DNA of 64,000 bases from Marasmius tenuissimus (taxonomy: Eukaryota > Basidiomycota > Agaricomycetes > Agaricales > Marasmiaceae), in the NCBI GenBank assembly GCA_029532415.1, contig JAQOTA010000069.1, positions 868,001 through 932,000 on the forward strand, in the 5' to 3' direction. Below the pieces are notes generated by a model that worked only from the letters and a program-made list of their open reading frames with translations, was not told the DNA's origin and ran no database searches. Position numbers and translations under genes: made by a program. Positions 1 to 12,414 of this stretch are shown in pieces (positions within the stretch are counted from its first letter, which is position 1; each line of letters opens with the position of its first letter).

Positions 1-3000
1 ACTCGACGCAGCAGGCGCAACCCTACTCTTCACTACCTTTATGATCCACAATGGCAACGCACTTATCGCAACGATGACAGCAACTTTCCACGCGAATCCC
101 AGTGTGAAGACGAATGATAGATCTACAGGAAGGGTTGTGAGAAACGCAGAGCATAGAACGCTCGAAAACCGCGCACCGAAAAACTCTGGCAAGAACCACA
201 TGCTGACCACATAAAGCACCAGCGTAACGATTTCGGAAATGATCATGTAGACGTGCCTACAAGGGGTCGTGGTTGTTCAAAGGTCTGATCAAAGCGCCAG
301 ATAAACTTCAAGGGACGTACCAAGTAGTAATCTCCAGTGCAACCATTATCAACTCGTTCAACACCAGCGCCGTGAACGAGATCGACACGATATGTAGGAA
401 CTCATTCTCAAAGAGAAACAGTGAAATGATCATGATCGCCGTGCCTGCGCACAAGAGCCCAAAGGTCAGCTCAGGGAGATGAAGAGGAAAATATTAAAGT
501 ACGCACCTTGATATACACTGATCATCAACCACTCAAAGAACGTCTTGTAAGATAACGATCTCCCCTACGAAAAAGACACGTCAGCTTTCCTCCTCCACAA
601 AAAATCACACCACGCCCACCTTGACCAGTTCCTTATACAATTCTGGATACACCATCGCAACCTCCACATTCACGTCCCTGTCCAACACCAACGAAAAGAC
701 CGGCGCCATTGTATACGCTGTCGCGTACCCGACCATCAGCCATCCCTGATACAGGGCGATCGGGGCAAAATAGAAGATTGCGGAGAAGACAGCCTGCATA
801 ATCGAGATGATTAACCCACGGTGGATAACGAATTGTGCGAGTTGAGAGGAACGACGGTAAGAGTTTCGACCATGCCATAGCAGGAGTTTAGAGAGATGAG
901 AGAACTGGGTGACTGAAAAGTCGGCGGCTAGAGAGGCTTGTTTGCCTTCCTTGCCTACTATACCGACGCCTGGTTGAGGTGAATGAGTCAGCTACTCTGC
1001 GGTAAGAAGACCTGAATCTCACGCACCGACATCGCTGGCTTGAATCATACTAACGTCGTTTCCTCCGTCTCCAATGCAACACACCCTCTGCTTCGTGAAC
1101 TTTCTAATCAACCTCGCCACATCCGCCTTCTGCGTTGGGCTACACCGACATGCGACCACCGCCGAAAGCTTCGTAGCAATCTCGATAAACTCAGTTTTGA
1201 ACAAGCTAAGACAGAGCTAGCGTGCACATGTCAGCCCAAGCACCTTCAAACGAAAATTCCGCCCACCTGCAACGATTCCCCGTCGATGACCAAACAACAA
1301 TCCAACTTGTTCTGCAAAAACTCCAGCTGGTCTCTGATCTCCTCTCCCGTCTTCATCTTCGAAACCTCATGTATATATTGCCCCCTCGCAACCAATTTTG
1401 TCGAAATCGCGATACACCTCGCAGTCTCAACCTTGTCCCCAGTCAACATCCATATTTTCACCCCCGCGTTTCTCAACAATTCCAACGTCCCCTTCACATC
1501 CTCCTGCAACTTATCCTCCACACCCGTAAGTCCAAGCACCTCCATCTCCTTCTCCAAGAACTCCCCAACAACACTCGTCATCGCTTCGTTCCGGCCTTCC
1601 AATGACACCGACGCACGGTGATATGCGCCCTTGAATGTTTCGTATGCTGTAGGACTCAACCTCTTCCTCGCAACAACAAGCGTTCTCAACCCCTCCCTCG
1701 CCATATTCCCACATTCCTCTTCCAACCAATCATTTCGCTGCACAATCTTGGCCATCACCACGTCTGCGCCTTTCTGGTAGAACGTGATTTCCCCTTCTTG
1801 CGTGTGGGTAACGTCCTTGACAATAATCCCCATCCGCTTGCTCTCACTCGTAAACGGGAAGATGTCCAATACTTGGTATTTGAGTATGTTCCCACTCGGC
1901 GTCTGGAGGTGGATTTGCGTGCGATCGCGGAAGACGAGGGTGAGTCCGACAGATTGGGTCCACGTTACGATGGCGACTTCGTCTGGCGAAGAGGCCTGGT
2001 AGGTTACGCTCCCGTCGTCGTTTGTTACTGGGGTTACCTAGAACCACGATGGTCAACGAAGGCAAAAATGGAGTAGTAGAAGAACGCACGTTATGGCACA
2101 ACGCCAACGAAAGTACCACGTCCCTCACACGACTGGACATGTCCCTCCTTCCCCTCGCTCCAGTCGCCATCTGCATCCCCGTGGCCACCTGAGTCTGCGA
2201 TGCATGTCGATGGTGGGTCGGACTATCAGGTCCCGAAAACGCCACTGCCAGTTGGTGCGCAACTTCGTCCATCGAATCAAATCCATAGGACATCGTCCCC
2301 ATGTGTAACTTGCGCATCTCCATTTCTACGTGGTGAGGTGTTCGTCAACAGAAGGAAACAGAGCGTAGAGCAAAGGTTATACCATTCTGCGTCAACGTCC
2401 CAGTCTTGTCACTCAGCAGGTATGTTATTCTCCCCAACTCCTCCGGAAGTGTACTCGTCCTGACAATCGTATTCGGAATTTCCTCGTCATTCATGATCTG
2501 AGATGCATAGACAGTCTTTCCCATGTCGAGGTTGACACGTAAACTAGGGCGAGTGAAGTGTATGTTAGCATCATCTTCAAGAAAATCAGAAAGTAAACGC
2601 ACCTAATAGGAATGATACTTGAAAAGAGAATGAGGAACCGAAACACGTAGATATACCACAACCCCCTGAACCCATTCAGTGCAACAAGAACGAGCGACAA
2701 CACGAATGTAACAGTGCAGAGGATCTAACACGAGATATCGGTCAGAACAAAAGTTCTCTCACAGGAGGAGAAATCCCACCTTGGCCAACCCATTGATCTC
2801 CAAATCCAACTTGCCAACCTTCGTCTCCGGATGACTCGTGTTCATGACCGCCCTCGTCTCTGGTCCTGTATAGACAACCAATCCCACCGCCGATCCAGCA
2901 GCCAGCACCGTATTACTCCAAAGCACATTCTCAACCGACAGCGGTGAAATGCTCGGCGGTATCGTCTGCATCGGCACCTCATCTCCCTCCGCCCCTGCCC

Positions 3001-4176
3001 CGTCCCTCGTGGCGGTAGTGGGAGATACAGGGGAATTAAGCGTAAACGTCCCGATGAACGAATGGATGTCCTTCACCGGCGCATCAGCGTAAACCTCGGC
3101 ATCCACTCTAACCAAATCTGCCTCTTCAAGTTTCTGCGTTTCCGGCACTGCGACACGCAACTTCCAATCCGTCTCTCCGTCAAGCTGGTCCGTTCGGATA
3201 AAACACGTTCCAGAGGTGTCGGACGTCTTCAGAAGAACGAGATCGGCTGGGACGCGTTGATTCTTTTCCAGCCGTATAAGATCGCCAACGCGAATGGAGG
3301 AAGAGGGGACGGAGCGAGTATTGGCGTTTCGGTCGAGATAGGACGTGCTGAAGGCGGTGGATTCGAGGTCAGAATTGCTGTGGTTGAGATGGTTGAGGTT
3401 GTGGGTAGTCGTGTTCGATGATGATGACGGCGGTTCAAGGATGAGGTACTTTTGAGAATTAGCTTCTCGGTCTCGGAGGTATCGTTTGTAGTCGTCGTAT
3501 GCTTCCTTTCCCATAGTGACGAACAGAACGAAGGCCAACGGGGCGATGTACGTTAGGATGAAACCTAGAAACAAGTTTAGTGTCTTCGCAACGAAATGGT
3601 CAGAGATAACACGCCTATCTTGAGCGCAGGAACGAATTGCGAGAGAGCAACCAGGAGAAAGTACAGGTTGAAGAAAAACTTGAATTGTTCGTAGAACACG
3701 ATAGGAAGAAACGTGAAGGCATTGTATTTCTGGTTTCGTACAATGTTGGCCGGGAATTTGGATTGGAATTTGCTATCTGGAGGTCGCTGGAAAGGTATTG
3801 TTCTTGATTTGTCCTTCCCTGATGATTTCCGTATCGAAGGGGGTTTCTGGAAGAGCTCCAGTTAGACAAGGATTGAGTCAAGATGAACACTGTAACGCAC
3901 CGACTGCGGCGGTGAAGGTTCCTGCACTCCATCGTCCTCTGTTTCTATATCATCTGCCGCAAGCAGTCCAGTAGCCTCTTCAGGATCATCCGTATATCGT
4001 TCAGTCCTCTTATTTCCGGAGAATATTCGCCTAGATGATGCTGCAACCGCAGCCCTTCCAGCTCTGTTCATCTTGTTGGGCGTTGAGGATGGTTTGCCAG
4101 CTTGAGACTCGTCGTCTGGAATAGGCGCGTAGTTGTGGGCTCCTCGTCGTAGAGAATGAAGAGGGATATCAGGCAT
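1..4176 (-). CDS. NEO1: Neo1/ATP9-type P4-ATPase (phospholipid flippase), 3' end cut by window edge
   Basis: P4-ATPases of this class flip aminophospholipids across Golgi/endosome membranes and, as known for the family, act without a Cdc50 subunit. Seen on the minus strand: an acidic N-terminal tail starting MPDIPLHSL (ATG at 4176), the actuator motif [10 protein letters not shown] near 3160, the phosphorylation loop [11 protein letters not shown] near 2410, [14 protein letters not shown] near 1430 and the hinge [18 protein letters not shown] near 1030. Several short introns separate them; for example the splice at about 2320-2385 joins TQN to [10 protein letters not shown], restoring the family-typical TQNEM. 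The frame runs off base 1 in a hydrophobic stretch followed by [13 protein letters not shown], which resembles the Neo1 C-terminus, so only a few residues and the stop are missing. The start choice is inferred: a longer frame extends to 4377 but would overlap the APC2 start. Confidence 0.93.
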
Positions 4177-4332
4177 AGACTGCCTTTGGGTATGTAGGTG
4201 GTGGTTGTGAACAGGCAGGCAACTTGGCAAGCGCTCGCGTCCTCCCAAAGCACGTGCCGCGACACTGTTTCGTCTGAACGGTGAACCTTCCACAACGCGC
4301 ATCCAACAGAAGTCTTGGAATTCAGTTTTCGA
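4177..4332. promoter_or_regulatory. Divergent promoter between NEO1 and APC2
   Basis: Only about 156 bases separate the two inferred start codons, which point away from each other, so both genes must share this interval for transcription initiation. No clear TATA box was seen. The boundaries rest on the chosen starts. Confidence 0.5.
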
Positions 4333-7300
4333 ATGGCAACCGATGCGTTGCGTACGCAGGTCGCAGCGAAATGGCAAAGCTCATTTGTACGAATCAACCG
4401 CAATCAACCCGGAATCTCAGGTCTTCTTTCGTTCAGTCAAGTGCGTGCTTCTATTTCATTTTCGACGCGTAGTCCTAACTCCTTCACGTACCGCAGGCAT
4501 GGGATATTGCTACTGAGTTTGTGCGGCCGAAAGATTTGAATGTTGAGCAACCAAGGAACTATGGTACACCTGGGCCTCTTACGATTCATGAGGGTGATTG
4601 ACATGATTACTGGTCAAGATATGAAAGCTATTCAGGCGGCATACGATGTTGTGAATCAAAGCAGAAGGTTGCCGGTCCTATTAGAGACATTCTTGGGTGC
4701 GTCCGCTCTGTTTTCGAATCGTGTTCGTCCCATTGATCTGAGCTACACAGACCAAGTCCACCAGAAGTTCTACCTGATCATCAACGAAGTCGAAAAGTTC
4801 ATTACTGAGTACGAGGTAGGCTGCAAGTTGACAAACAGACCCATCACATACTCATTGCCCTAGCGATCCTCAGATCCTCAAGTAATATCGAAGCTTGTTG
4901 CCCGACTACTGTTGTGGTACAAGACCTGGATGCCAGCTGAAGAGTACGCGAGGGCATCCCAGACTTATTCAAAATATCTGAAGATCTTGACAGGTTGGGC
5001 CCAACTATCACCTCTGCCTACACCCTCGCCTTCCAAACGCGTGTATTCTCTGCCCTCAACTCTTCTTTTGTTCAAGGATTCAAGACCCTTTGCGCATCTA
5101 CCCTTCCTCCCTCCGACCCCACTGCTCAAGCCCCAGCCCCAGATTCGGCATTGTGGGAAGCCTTCGAGACTCTCGGTTTGTTAGATCGATACGAGAGTAT
5201 CATCGCAAGCGTTGGATACGAACACATTGAAGCCCATGTTCTCGCGAATTGCACGGGACAATGGGCCGAGCCGATGTTGGAAGGCTTGCGGACATGGATG
5301 TCAGATAAAATTGTCCCCTGGATGCTGTTGATGTACGCGAGGGGCGCGACGAGCAGTGAGTAATCCTTCTCTTCCGCACGGCTGCTTTGACCGACACTTC
5401 AATAGCGGATGATGCCCGTGCGATGCTACAGAATGTTGGGTCAAGATTTGACTTTCATATGGCGAAGACGCTATGTGATTTGAGGTTTGCAGCGTCCATC
5501 GCTCGAGGGAACTGTGCTGACTTTTGCACTCACAGGACGCGTGAAATATTTGATATTATCATCGACTTTCCGGAGTCAGCAGGGGCACTCAGCGACTTGA
5601 AGGTAACTTGGCCTAGTTGAGAGAAGTCACTCAGCTCATCGCGTTTCAGGAATGCTTGCAGCGGGTTGATCAGCGCGCGGCTTTGGTCCAAGCCCTGAGG
5701 AAGGCGTGAGTGATTAGCACTCGTTGTTAGGACCTGTTTGATGCCGATTTACAGGAACCGAAAGCGACTGCTACATCCAGGAGCAGACACCCGATTGATT
5801 CTCACCCAATACGTAGCGACTATCAAATGTCTTCGCATAGTCGACCCTCCTGGTGTATTACTGTTCAAAGTAGCCGATCCTATTAGACGATATCTCAGGT
5901 TAGTTTGCACATTTTTCTTGGACGATTGTCTCAAACGAGTCTCTACATGGACAGGGAACGCCCAGATACTATAAGGTGTATCGTGTCAAACTTAGTGGGA
6001 GACGACGAAAGCGGGGACTCCTTAGTCGACGAGAGCGAACCCATACAACCTCTACAACAGCCGGAACTAGAAGATTATAGCGACCCGAACTGGGAGCCCG
6101 AGCCTATCGATGCTGGTCCAGGTTCGTTGAACAGCCCCATGACTTTGAAGATGATACTGATGCGAATCTCCACCAAGCATTCCGCACGAACAAACCCAGC
6201 GACGTTATTAGCACCCTCGTCAGTATTTACGACTCCAAAGATCTATTTGTCAAGGAACTTCAGGTACTTCTTGCGCAACGACTGTTGGCTATCACCGACG
6301 ATAATACCGAGAAAGTGGAGAAGGAGGTAAACAGTTCCAGGCGCTCTGACAAAGGGTACTCGCTCACCCTCCTTCAGCGCCGAAACATCGAAATCTTGAA
6401 GATCCGTTTCGGGGAGGCCGCGTTGCAAGTGTGCGAGGTCATGTTGAAAGACATGACGGATTCGAAGCGAATCGATGGACATGTGCAATCCCAGAAAAAT
6501 GTAGGTGCCAGTTTCTGCTTGAACCCCACCCTCCTAAGATGCTGTTTACAGTCCATCGTCCATCCCACCATCATTTCCAAACACTTCTGGCCGCTGCTCG
6601 AGGCCAGCAATATCGTCATGCCCGGACAATTTCAAACGTGCGTAACCTCATTCCCCGACGTTTCCGCTACCCTGTTGACGCCACAGATGAAACACAGCTT
6701 GCAGGAGCAATATGCAAGGGAATTTGCAACTTTCAAACCAGACAAGAAATTGCGTTGGCTGCCGCATTTGGGCACTGTACATCTCGAACTCCAGCTGGAG
6801 GATCGGACAATTGAGGCCGACGTTCCGCCGTTAGAAGCTGCGTTTATTGAGTTGTTCTCTGAGAAAAGTACTGCAAATTCCCCTTGGTTACTGAGCTCGT
6901 ATTCACTAATGTATCAGGTGTATGGACGATCGAGGAACTCGTAGCAGGAGTTGGCTCCGTCGACCGAATGGCTGCTGTCAAGGCGCTATTGACATGGGTC
7001 GATCTGGGCGTATTGAAGGAGGATGGTGATGACAAGTTCAGGTTATTGGAAGTCGCCGAAGAGAAGTCGACTGCCCGGGAAACTTCGAGAGCAGGTACGG
7101 TTTTGTGCCACTGCCGCTGATTTTTGAGAGGACAGTCGCTCATGTCCTATCAACAGCACCCGCCGCACCCGAGCTACCACCATTCTCTAGCGTACAACAG
7201 CAACAAGCCGAGCAGATGAAGGTCTATTGGAAGGTTAGTGCCCATTTCTACAAACTCGTTGAGGACCCTCGTTGCTGATGACTGCGAAAGTTTATCGAAG

Positions 7301-7473
7301 GAATGCTCACTAACCTGGGTTCCCTTCCACTCGACCGTATTCAGACCATGTTGCGTTTTGCTCCCGGCTATGATCAGACAGTCGAGCAGCTGGGTACCTT
7401 CATGGAAGCGGCCAGGCGAGAGGGACTGGTCAGCGTCAAGGACGGGGTGTGGAAGTTGACACAGAAGTCATAG
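4333..7473 (+). CDS. APC2: Anaphase-promoting complex subunit 2 (APC2, cullin-like)
   Basis: APC2 is the cullin scaffold of the APC/C ubiquitin ligase, holding the RING subunit Apc11 and driving mitotic exit. The gene is spread over many short exons. The start MATDALRTQVAAKW is chosen because it leads through a GTGCGT..CAG intron into AWDIATEFVRP. A cullin-homology region is visible at about 6360-6880 (MLKDMTDSKRID, then PLLEASNIVMPGQF and KLRWLPHLGTVHLEL). It is followed by the winged-helix part (WTIEELVAGVGSVDRMAAVKALLTW, residues in two reads) and the terminal APC2 domain (VYWKFIEGMLTNLGSLP ... GVWKLTQKS) ending at the TAG at 7471. An internal piece (about 6171-6315) is duplicated downstream at 8327. 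Exact splice sites in the middle were not all resolved. Confidence 0.9.
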
Positions 7474-7596
7474 ACATCCATACCCAACATTGTACCGATT
7501 GTGTTTAATGTAGCCCTACTTTGTGTAACTCTAGCTCACGGAAAGTGCGTTAGCGCTTAATTTCAAACCTCACACACAACCCTGTCTCAGACCACC

Positions 7597-8163
7597 ATGT
7601 TCAACTCCGGCAACTTACCAGCATCGACGGCGACATCGAACATCCAATGGAATATTGCCTACCTTCGCAGGCCTCGGTGGAACCAGAAAGTTTTCTCATC
7701 CTTACTCTGGATAGCAATCTACCTTTTCATCCACTTCCACTACTGCTAACCCATCTATTTCGTAGTACCATGGCTTCAACCTTTGCCCATCGGTCTATAT
7801 GGGGTACTCCTCGAATTCTGCCATGTGCTTCTTAGTCTGTACGACGTTTTCTCCACGGATGACGGTGAAACTCAGTTCAACCTGATGCTGGTCACACTTC
7901 TGCTTTACCGTGCGTCCAAAATCGAAATTCGACAGGCTTCTTTAATCTGACTATAGACCTACAGAGCCAGTGATTTATTACTACCATTTTATTGCAGTAC
8001 CAACGTCCTGGGATTTACCAGAGATAATTCTCTTCCATGCGACTTTGAAATTGCCGCACATGTTTTTCCCGTACACGCTTTTGGATGATAGGCGTACTAC
8101 GACGGCCCTCACGGATATAGAGAGGGGCTCAGATACGGACGTTGTTGGGCAACGTTGGGAATA
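7597..8163 (+). CDS. Small membrane-protein gene or pseudogene, function unknown
   Basis: I do not recognise the family. The frame starting MFNSGNLPAS encodes a short polar head, a hydrophobic segment (SLLWIAIYLFIHFHY) and, in the same frame, a second stretch (LPIGLYGVLLEFCHVLL ... LMLVTLLLYR). The same-frame halves are separated by a TAA at 7747. This lies in a pyrimidine-rich stretch with CTAAC and TTTCGTAG, so it may be a retained intron, but no good GT donor was found. A later intron (GTGCGTCC to TTGCAG, about 7909-7997) would join to VPTSWDLPEIILFHATL and stop at 8163. It sits tail-to-head behind APC2. It could be a real small gene of about 120-150 residues or a gene with a nonsense mutation. 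Confidence 0.4.
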
Positions 8164-8326
8164 GCTCTGGTCGAAGCTGTGGCAAGCAATCTCTTCTCCC
8201 ACCTCTCATGGTAGAGTGTTGTTATTCAAACTATCGTATCGGATACTCGAACAACTACCACATCCAAGAATAATATACTTCGATAGATGTTCAAACGTTC
8301 ATCTTGAATCGCGCCACGGATAAGAA

Positions 8327-8485
8327 CCCCCACCAAGCATTCCGTACGAACAAACCCAGCGCCGTTATCAGCGCCCTCGTCAGTACTATCTACTTGCGAC
8401 TCCGAGGACCTACTATTTGTCAAGAAACTTCAGGTGCTCCTTGCACAACGACTGTTGGCTATCACCAACAATGGGGAGAAAGAGA
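8327..8485 (+). pseudogene. Duplicated fragment of APC2 internal exon
   Basis: This stretch matches APC2 positions about 6171-6315 almost base for base: both contain CACCAAGCATTCCG, GAACAAACCCAGCG, CCCTCGTCAGTA and CAACGACTGTTGGCTATCACC, in the same order. The copy carries scattered substitutions and small insertions (for example extra bases around 8388-8412) that shift the frame. It has no start or flanking exons. It is a dispersed gene fragment, not a gene. Confidence 0.85.
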
Positions 8486-8675
8486 TCTAGGGATGTTATC
8501 TCGCTCGCTACCAATCCTCGAATTTCTGCACGGCGCAAGACGCGAAGTTCAAATCCCCGATCCCTAATTACAAAGGGCTTAAAAATAAAAATGTAACACG
8601 TATGAAAGTACCGACTGTCCCTCCGTATCCAAATGTGAATTCAACTTCCTTTACATAAATCAGACTGGATTTTGA

Positions 8676-10919
8676 TTACTGCTCCGGCCGTCCCTTCCAA
8701 TCCCAGCTTTCTTGACCCTCTCCGTTGAATGTCATTTTCTCCCTGTCTGTGCTCATAACGCGAACGTATTCCAGAAGTAACCTACGGTCCAGCACGGGAA
8801 GGTCAATACACGCTTCGAACACTACAAGATGCGAGTGAAACCCACCTGAAGAAATACGCCGTCAAATCCTCCTTCCTCCAGAATGCCTTACTCCATTCTC
8901 GTCCTTGGGCACCGATCTTCTTCGCAAGGTCTTCATGGGCGCCGTCTCCGTTGGGGTCTCCTCTGAAGAACATCAACGAATCATACAAATCCGATAGATC
9001 GACCTGTACGGGCACAAAGTGCACCCATGGCTGGACGCGATCCGAGTACCATTCCGGGAAGATTGTAGACTTGAATACGAGCGCGTTGGATGTCATGAGT
9101 CGCTTGAAACGACCTGACCAGCCGTTTCCGTCCACCTAAAGTCATGAAGACTCATTCAGTTCTCAAAACGCGCTCAGACAAGGGAAGGCACTCACATCAA
9201 TAACATACTTATAATTCCCTGCCTCTTTCGGGGGAATTGCCCTCGCCAAAGGGTACACCTTCTCCATCTCCTTACAAACCTCCTCCTCACACTGCATATT
9301 CCCCGCAAACGCCACATCCAACAACGCAGGGTTCAACCTCGCCTTCCTAACCGCCTTCGGGCTCCCCACAGGACCAGTCGCATTCGCCTCCTTATCAAAC
9401 AAAACATCCACAGACCCCGAAACACCAGAAGCCCACGTAACAAGCCAATCCCGATGACTCTTCTCCCATCTCACACCCTTCGAATGCCAAATCCCAGTAT
9501 CACTCCCCCTCCACATCAACCGTTCGTCCTCGCGTTCGTCCCAAGGCGGATTATCCCACGACAACAGCTCGTCTACCCACGCATACGGTGCAGGAACATG
9601 GATGTTATGATGTACCGTCGAAGTACACGGCGCAAATTGAGGTACCATATATGGTTGGGCCGCCGGACCTTCGTTATGCGACAAGAATAGACCGTGTGTC
9701 CATAACAACGCAGGATGCATACACGGATCCATCGTCTTGATGTGGTCGTGGATGAACGTCTTGGATCTCGGTGTGTTGGGAGGGAAACTCGGATACCGAG
9801 ACGCAGTTGATTCGAAGGGGAATTTTGGTGAATCGACGCTTGGGGGGACTGGTCCGTCGAGTTTGATTTGTCCGTTGTGAGATTGGACGAAGGAGTCGTG
9901 GAGTGTGCGGGCTTTTGAAGTTGGAGGACAGGGTGTGAGCCAGCCGAGAGTGTTTGGTGGGGGGATACCACTACGACTGATACCTGATATACAGAAGGAG
10001 GTTAACTCAGTACGATTGGGAGAGTAGCTTTGTTCCTGACTCACTTTCCCCAACGCCAGCAGCCGTTAGTAAAGTGTCTTTCACTTCGTAATCCGACAAC
10101 CGATTGGGGCTGTCGTGAGGTGTGAAAGTGGCTCTGAAAGGCGGCAAGTCATCCTGAACGTCCTTCAACAGGTCCACGATTGCCTGCACGCCATGTGTCA
10201 ATTGTTCGTATCGACCATCCTCGAACGCCCAGGTAACCATCTTGACGGGGTCGCTCGCGGTGATCTTGCCTATCGTGTAAGAGTCTGTCTCGGTCTCCAG
10301 CGACTTTTGGATATCGTTGAGGTCAGCTGCCTTCATTCCCCAGAACGGTTCCAGGTCATTATAAATTTGGTCGTATTCGTCCGGTAGCTGGACGTCGTGC
10401 TTCTTCGCGTACTCCCACCTGCATATATCATCAATGACAGGCGCGCACAGAAAAAATCACAGAGACGTACCACTTGTCGAATCCTTTCGGTGGATTCCTT
10501 TTGTACCGTCTCCTGTACTCCTTGATAGCCTCCTCCAACGACGTACTAGCTCTGTGTTTCTTCGCCTCCCATTCTTTCTCTGCCCTCGCTATCAATTCGA
10601 AAATTGGATGAGGCGCCTCTGGGTTCACCTCCACCAATCCGTCATCTCTGTAATGGTGCTCTGGTCCAGGCTTCTTCTCTTCTTCCTTCTTTCCCCCATT
10701 CGTCGTCGTCGGGAGTCGAACAGGTTCATTTCCATGGCTAAGATCCAACTCGTGGTGGTTCTCTCCAAGTCCAGGCGGCGGCACCGGCACTTTCTGGCGT
10801 TGGTCCCCGTCAAGGGATATTCGGAAGAAGAACGAAGGACCGTAGACGGTAATGACCCATAACAGCGCACCAGCGAGCACAAACTTGGCGTAACGAGACA
10901 CTTTGGTGCTCGTCACCAT
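8676..10919 (-). CDS. GT90 / CAP10-like glycosyltransferase, type II membrane protein
   Basis: GT90 proteins of fungi are Golgi glycosyltransferases, several of them xylosyltransferases for cell-surface glycans; the exact donor and acceptor cannot be read here. The start at 10919 gives a short cytoplasmic tail and one membrane anchor (FVLAGALLWVITVYG), then a Pro/Lys-rich stem and FDKWWEYAKKH after splicing the first intron. The catalytic half contains ERLMWRGSDTGIW, SHRDWLVTWASG, and KYVIDVDGNGWSGRFKRL across a splice, then LVFKSTIFPEWYSDRVQPWVHFVP split into two reads, matching the CAP10 family order. The final exon ends ESWDWKGRPEQ at the stop 8676-8678. Length, about 600 residues, is normal for the family. 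Confidence 0.88.
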
Positions 10920-11728
10920 CGTGGACGTGGACGAGCGGGTCGCGCTTAGATTCAGGTCGACATATTGGACCGCCTTTATCTTTTTTTACTTACTCAATTG
11001 ACAGTTCGATTCTGATTCTGATCCGGACTCCGGGGCTGCCCTCGGAAATTGAGCCGGCGGCTAGAGTTCACTCGATTTCATGTCCTGCAGTCGTACCCTT
11101 GACTGAGATCAGAGATGGACCTTCCTTCGCTCACGTATGAATTTGAGAATGACAGAAGGTGTCAACCGTAGGGAGTAGATGGTTCGGTCTTTTCTGCGAG
11201 GCCCAAAAGTCGTGAAGTTTGCTGGAGCAAGCCATACTAGTTACACAGAAAGGTTGAGTCTTCGAGGACGCCTGAAGGTCACTGAAAGTGATAGTAGACG
11301 GCTGCGATAATGTGCCAGCAATTCATGAGTTCTGACATGTTCATGGCAGTGGCGGTATAAGCCAAATTTATGCAGGTTTTAAGCGTGGGCGCTCAACAAG
11401 CGCTTGACTTTCTATTCTTGCGTTTCCACTCAACATGCTCCCGCGCATTTGATAAGTTTAGTTGCCGCCTTACGCGGCACGGCCCGCTACTGATGTACTG
11501 ACAATTGTACCATACAGTCTGCACTGAGGCCTGAGACGACTCTAAAGTCTGTAAAGTCTATGGAAGACTGTAGTAGGGGCCTCAGACCCAGGCTTCAATG
11601 TACATGTTTTCATGTGGTACGTACTGCAATAGGACACAATCATGACTATACCAGACTATAGTAGTACTAACTGATTAAATATTGTCAATGGTCATTGGTT
11701 GAGAGATTCACCACAGCAATACTCGTCC

Positions 11729-11760
11729 CCCGGCCTTTGGCCGGCTCCTCGTATTGCAGT
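11729..11760. repeat. GC-rich hairpin, related to one at 63.4 kb
   Basis: A near-perfect inverted repeat with arms around CCGGCC and GGCCGG separated by TTT; outside it GCAATACTCG pairs with CGTATTGC with minor mismatch. The core, on the opposite strand, resembles the hairpin at 63392-63440 at 24 of 29 aligned bases, so it may be the tip of a dispersed repeat. Confidence 0.55.
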
Positions 11761-11797
11761 TCTCATCATGGAGTTTGCCTTGGGAGCCTAACGTGAC

Positions 11798-12080
11798 GGA
11801 CTGAATGGGCGAGCAGCCGTCCTTCCCAACTCTTCCCTCGCATAGGAAGCGCTTAAATCTGTATAGCGGCGCCTGTTCGTTTGAATTGCAGCCTGCAGCG
11901 TCTTAGGCGCTCTGAATGCCCACGGCGCTTGTTTTTTGCGCCAAGACTTTTCGCCAAGCCTGAAGGACTGAATGGGCGAGCAGTCGTCCTTCCCCCCAGC
12001 CGGAGTTGCATGGAATTTTCTGTTTAGAACTCTGCCCAGAAAGCGCTCATATTTGAATGGCGGCGCCTATTTGGGGGCAT
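11798..12080. repeat. Imperfect direct repeat, unit about 167 bp
   Basis: GGACTGAATGGGCGAGCAG followed by (C/T)CGTCCTTCC occurs at 11798 and 11965. Each is followed at similar distance by GCGCT(T/C)A and a GCGGCGCCT block (11850-11874 and 12043-12068). The arrangement suggests a local duplication that has since diverged. Confidence 0.55.
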
Positions 12081-12414
12081 TTGTATTGTTATGGCGCTTA
12101 TTCGTTACCATGAAAGGGAATTTTCAGCGCCAATGTGCAATTTCCACGCAAAGAGATTTTTTTTTCAACCTGGTAAATACCCTTCTACTTCCTTACGTCA
12201 GTAGCGGGAATTCTGATTCAAATATTCGGCCACCACTTCCATCACTGACCCTCTCATCGCCTTCAGTCATTCTCCAAGCTCTTATTTCTTCAAATAACGT
12301 CTGCTAACTCTCATATTCACCACGTTACAACTTTCAAGAGATCAGCAACGTAGTGGAGATCACCTAACGTAACGTCCACAAGTTCCAATTTCACGGCCCA
12401 TTTGGTCGTCGTCA

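Larger units (their letters stand above)
10920..12414. other. Intergenic region with hairpin and imperfect repeats
   Basis: No convincing coding sequence was found on either strand. The region contains the upstream parts of two divergently transcribed genes, a GC-rich hairpin at about 11729-11760 and an imperfect direct repeat around 11798 and 11965. Confidence 0.6.

Noticed and set aside
1040..1621. Long plus-strand open frame (193 aa)
   Set aside because: It is the antisense shadow of the NEO1 exons; the minus strand carries conserved P-type ATPase motifs over the same bases.
8500..8580. tRNA-like B-box word (GTTCAAATCC)
   Set aside because: No A box, no acceptor-stem pairing at the required distance.
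11500..11620. Possible inverted repeat around GGCCTGAGAC and GGGCCTCAGACC
   Set aside because: Arms pair poorly when written out and no target duplication or termini were found.
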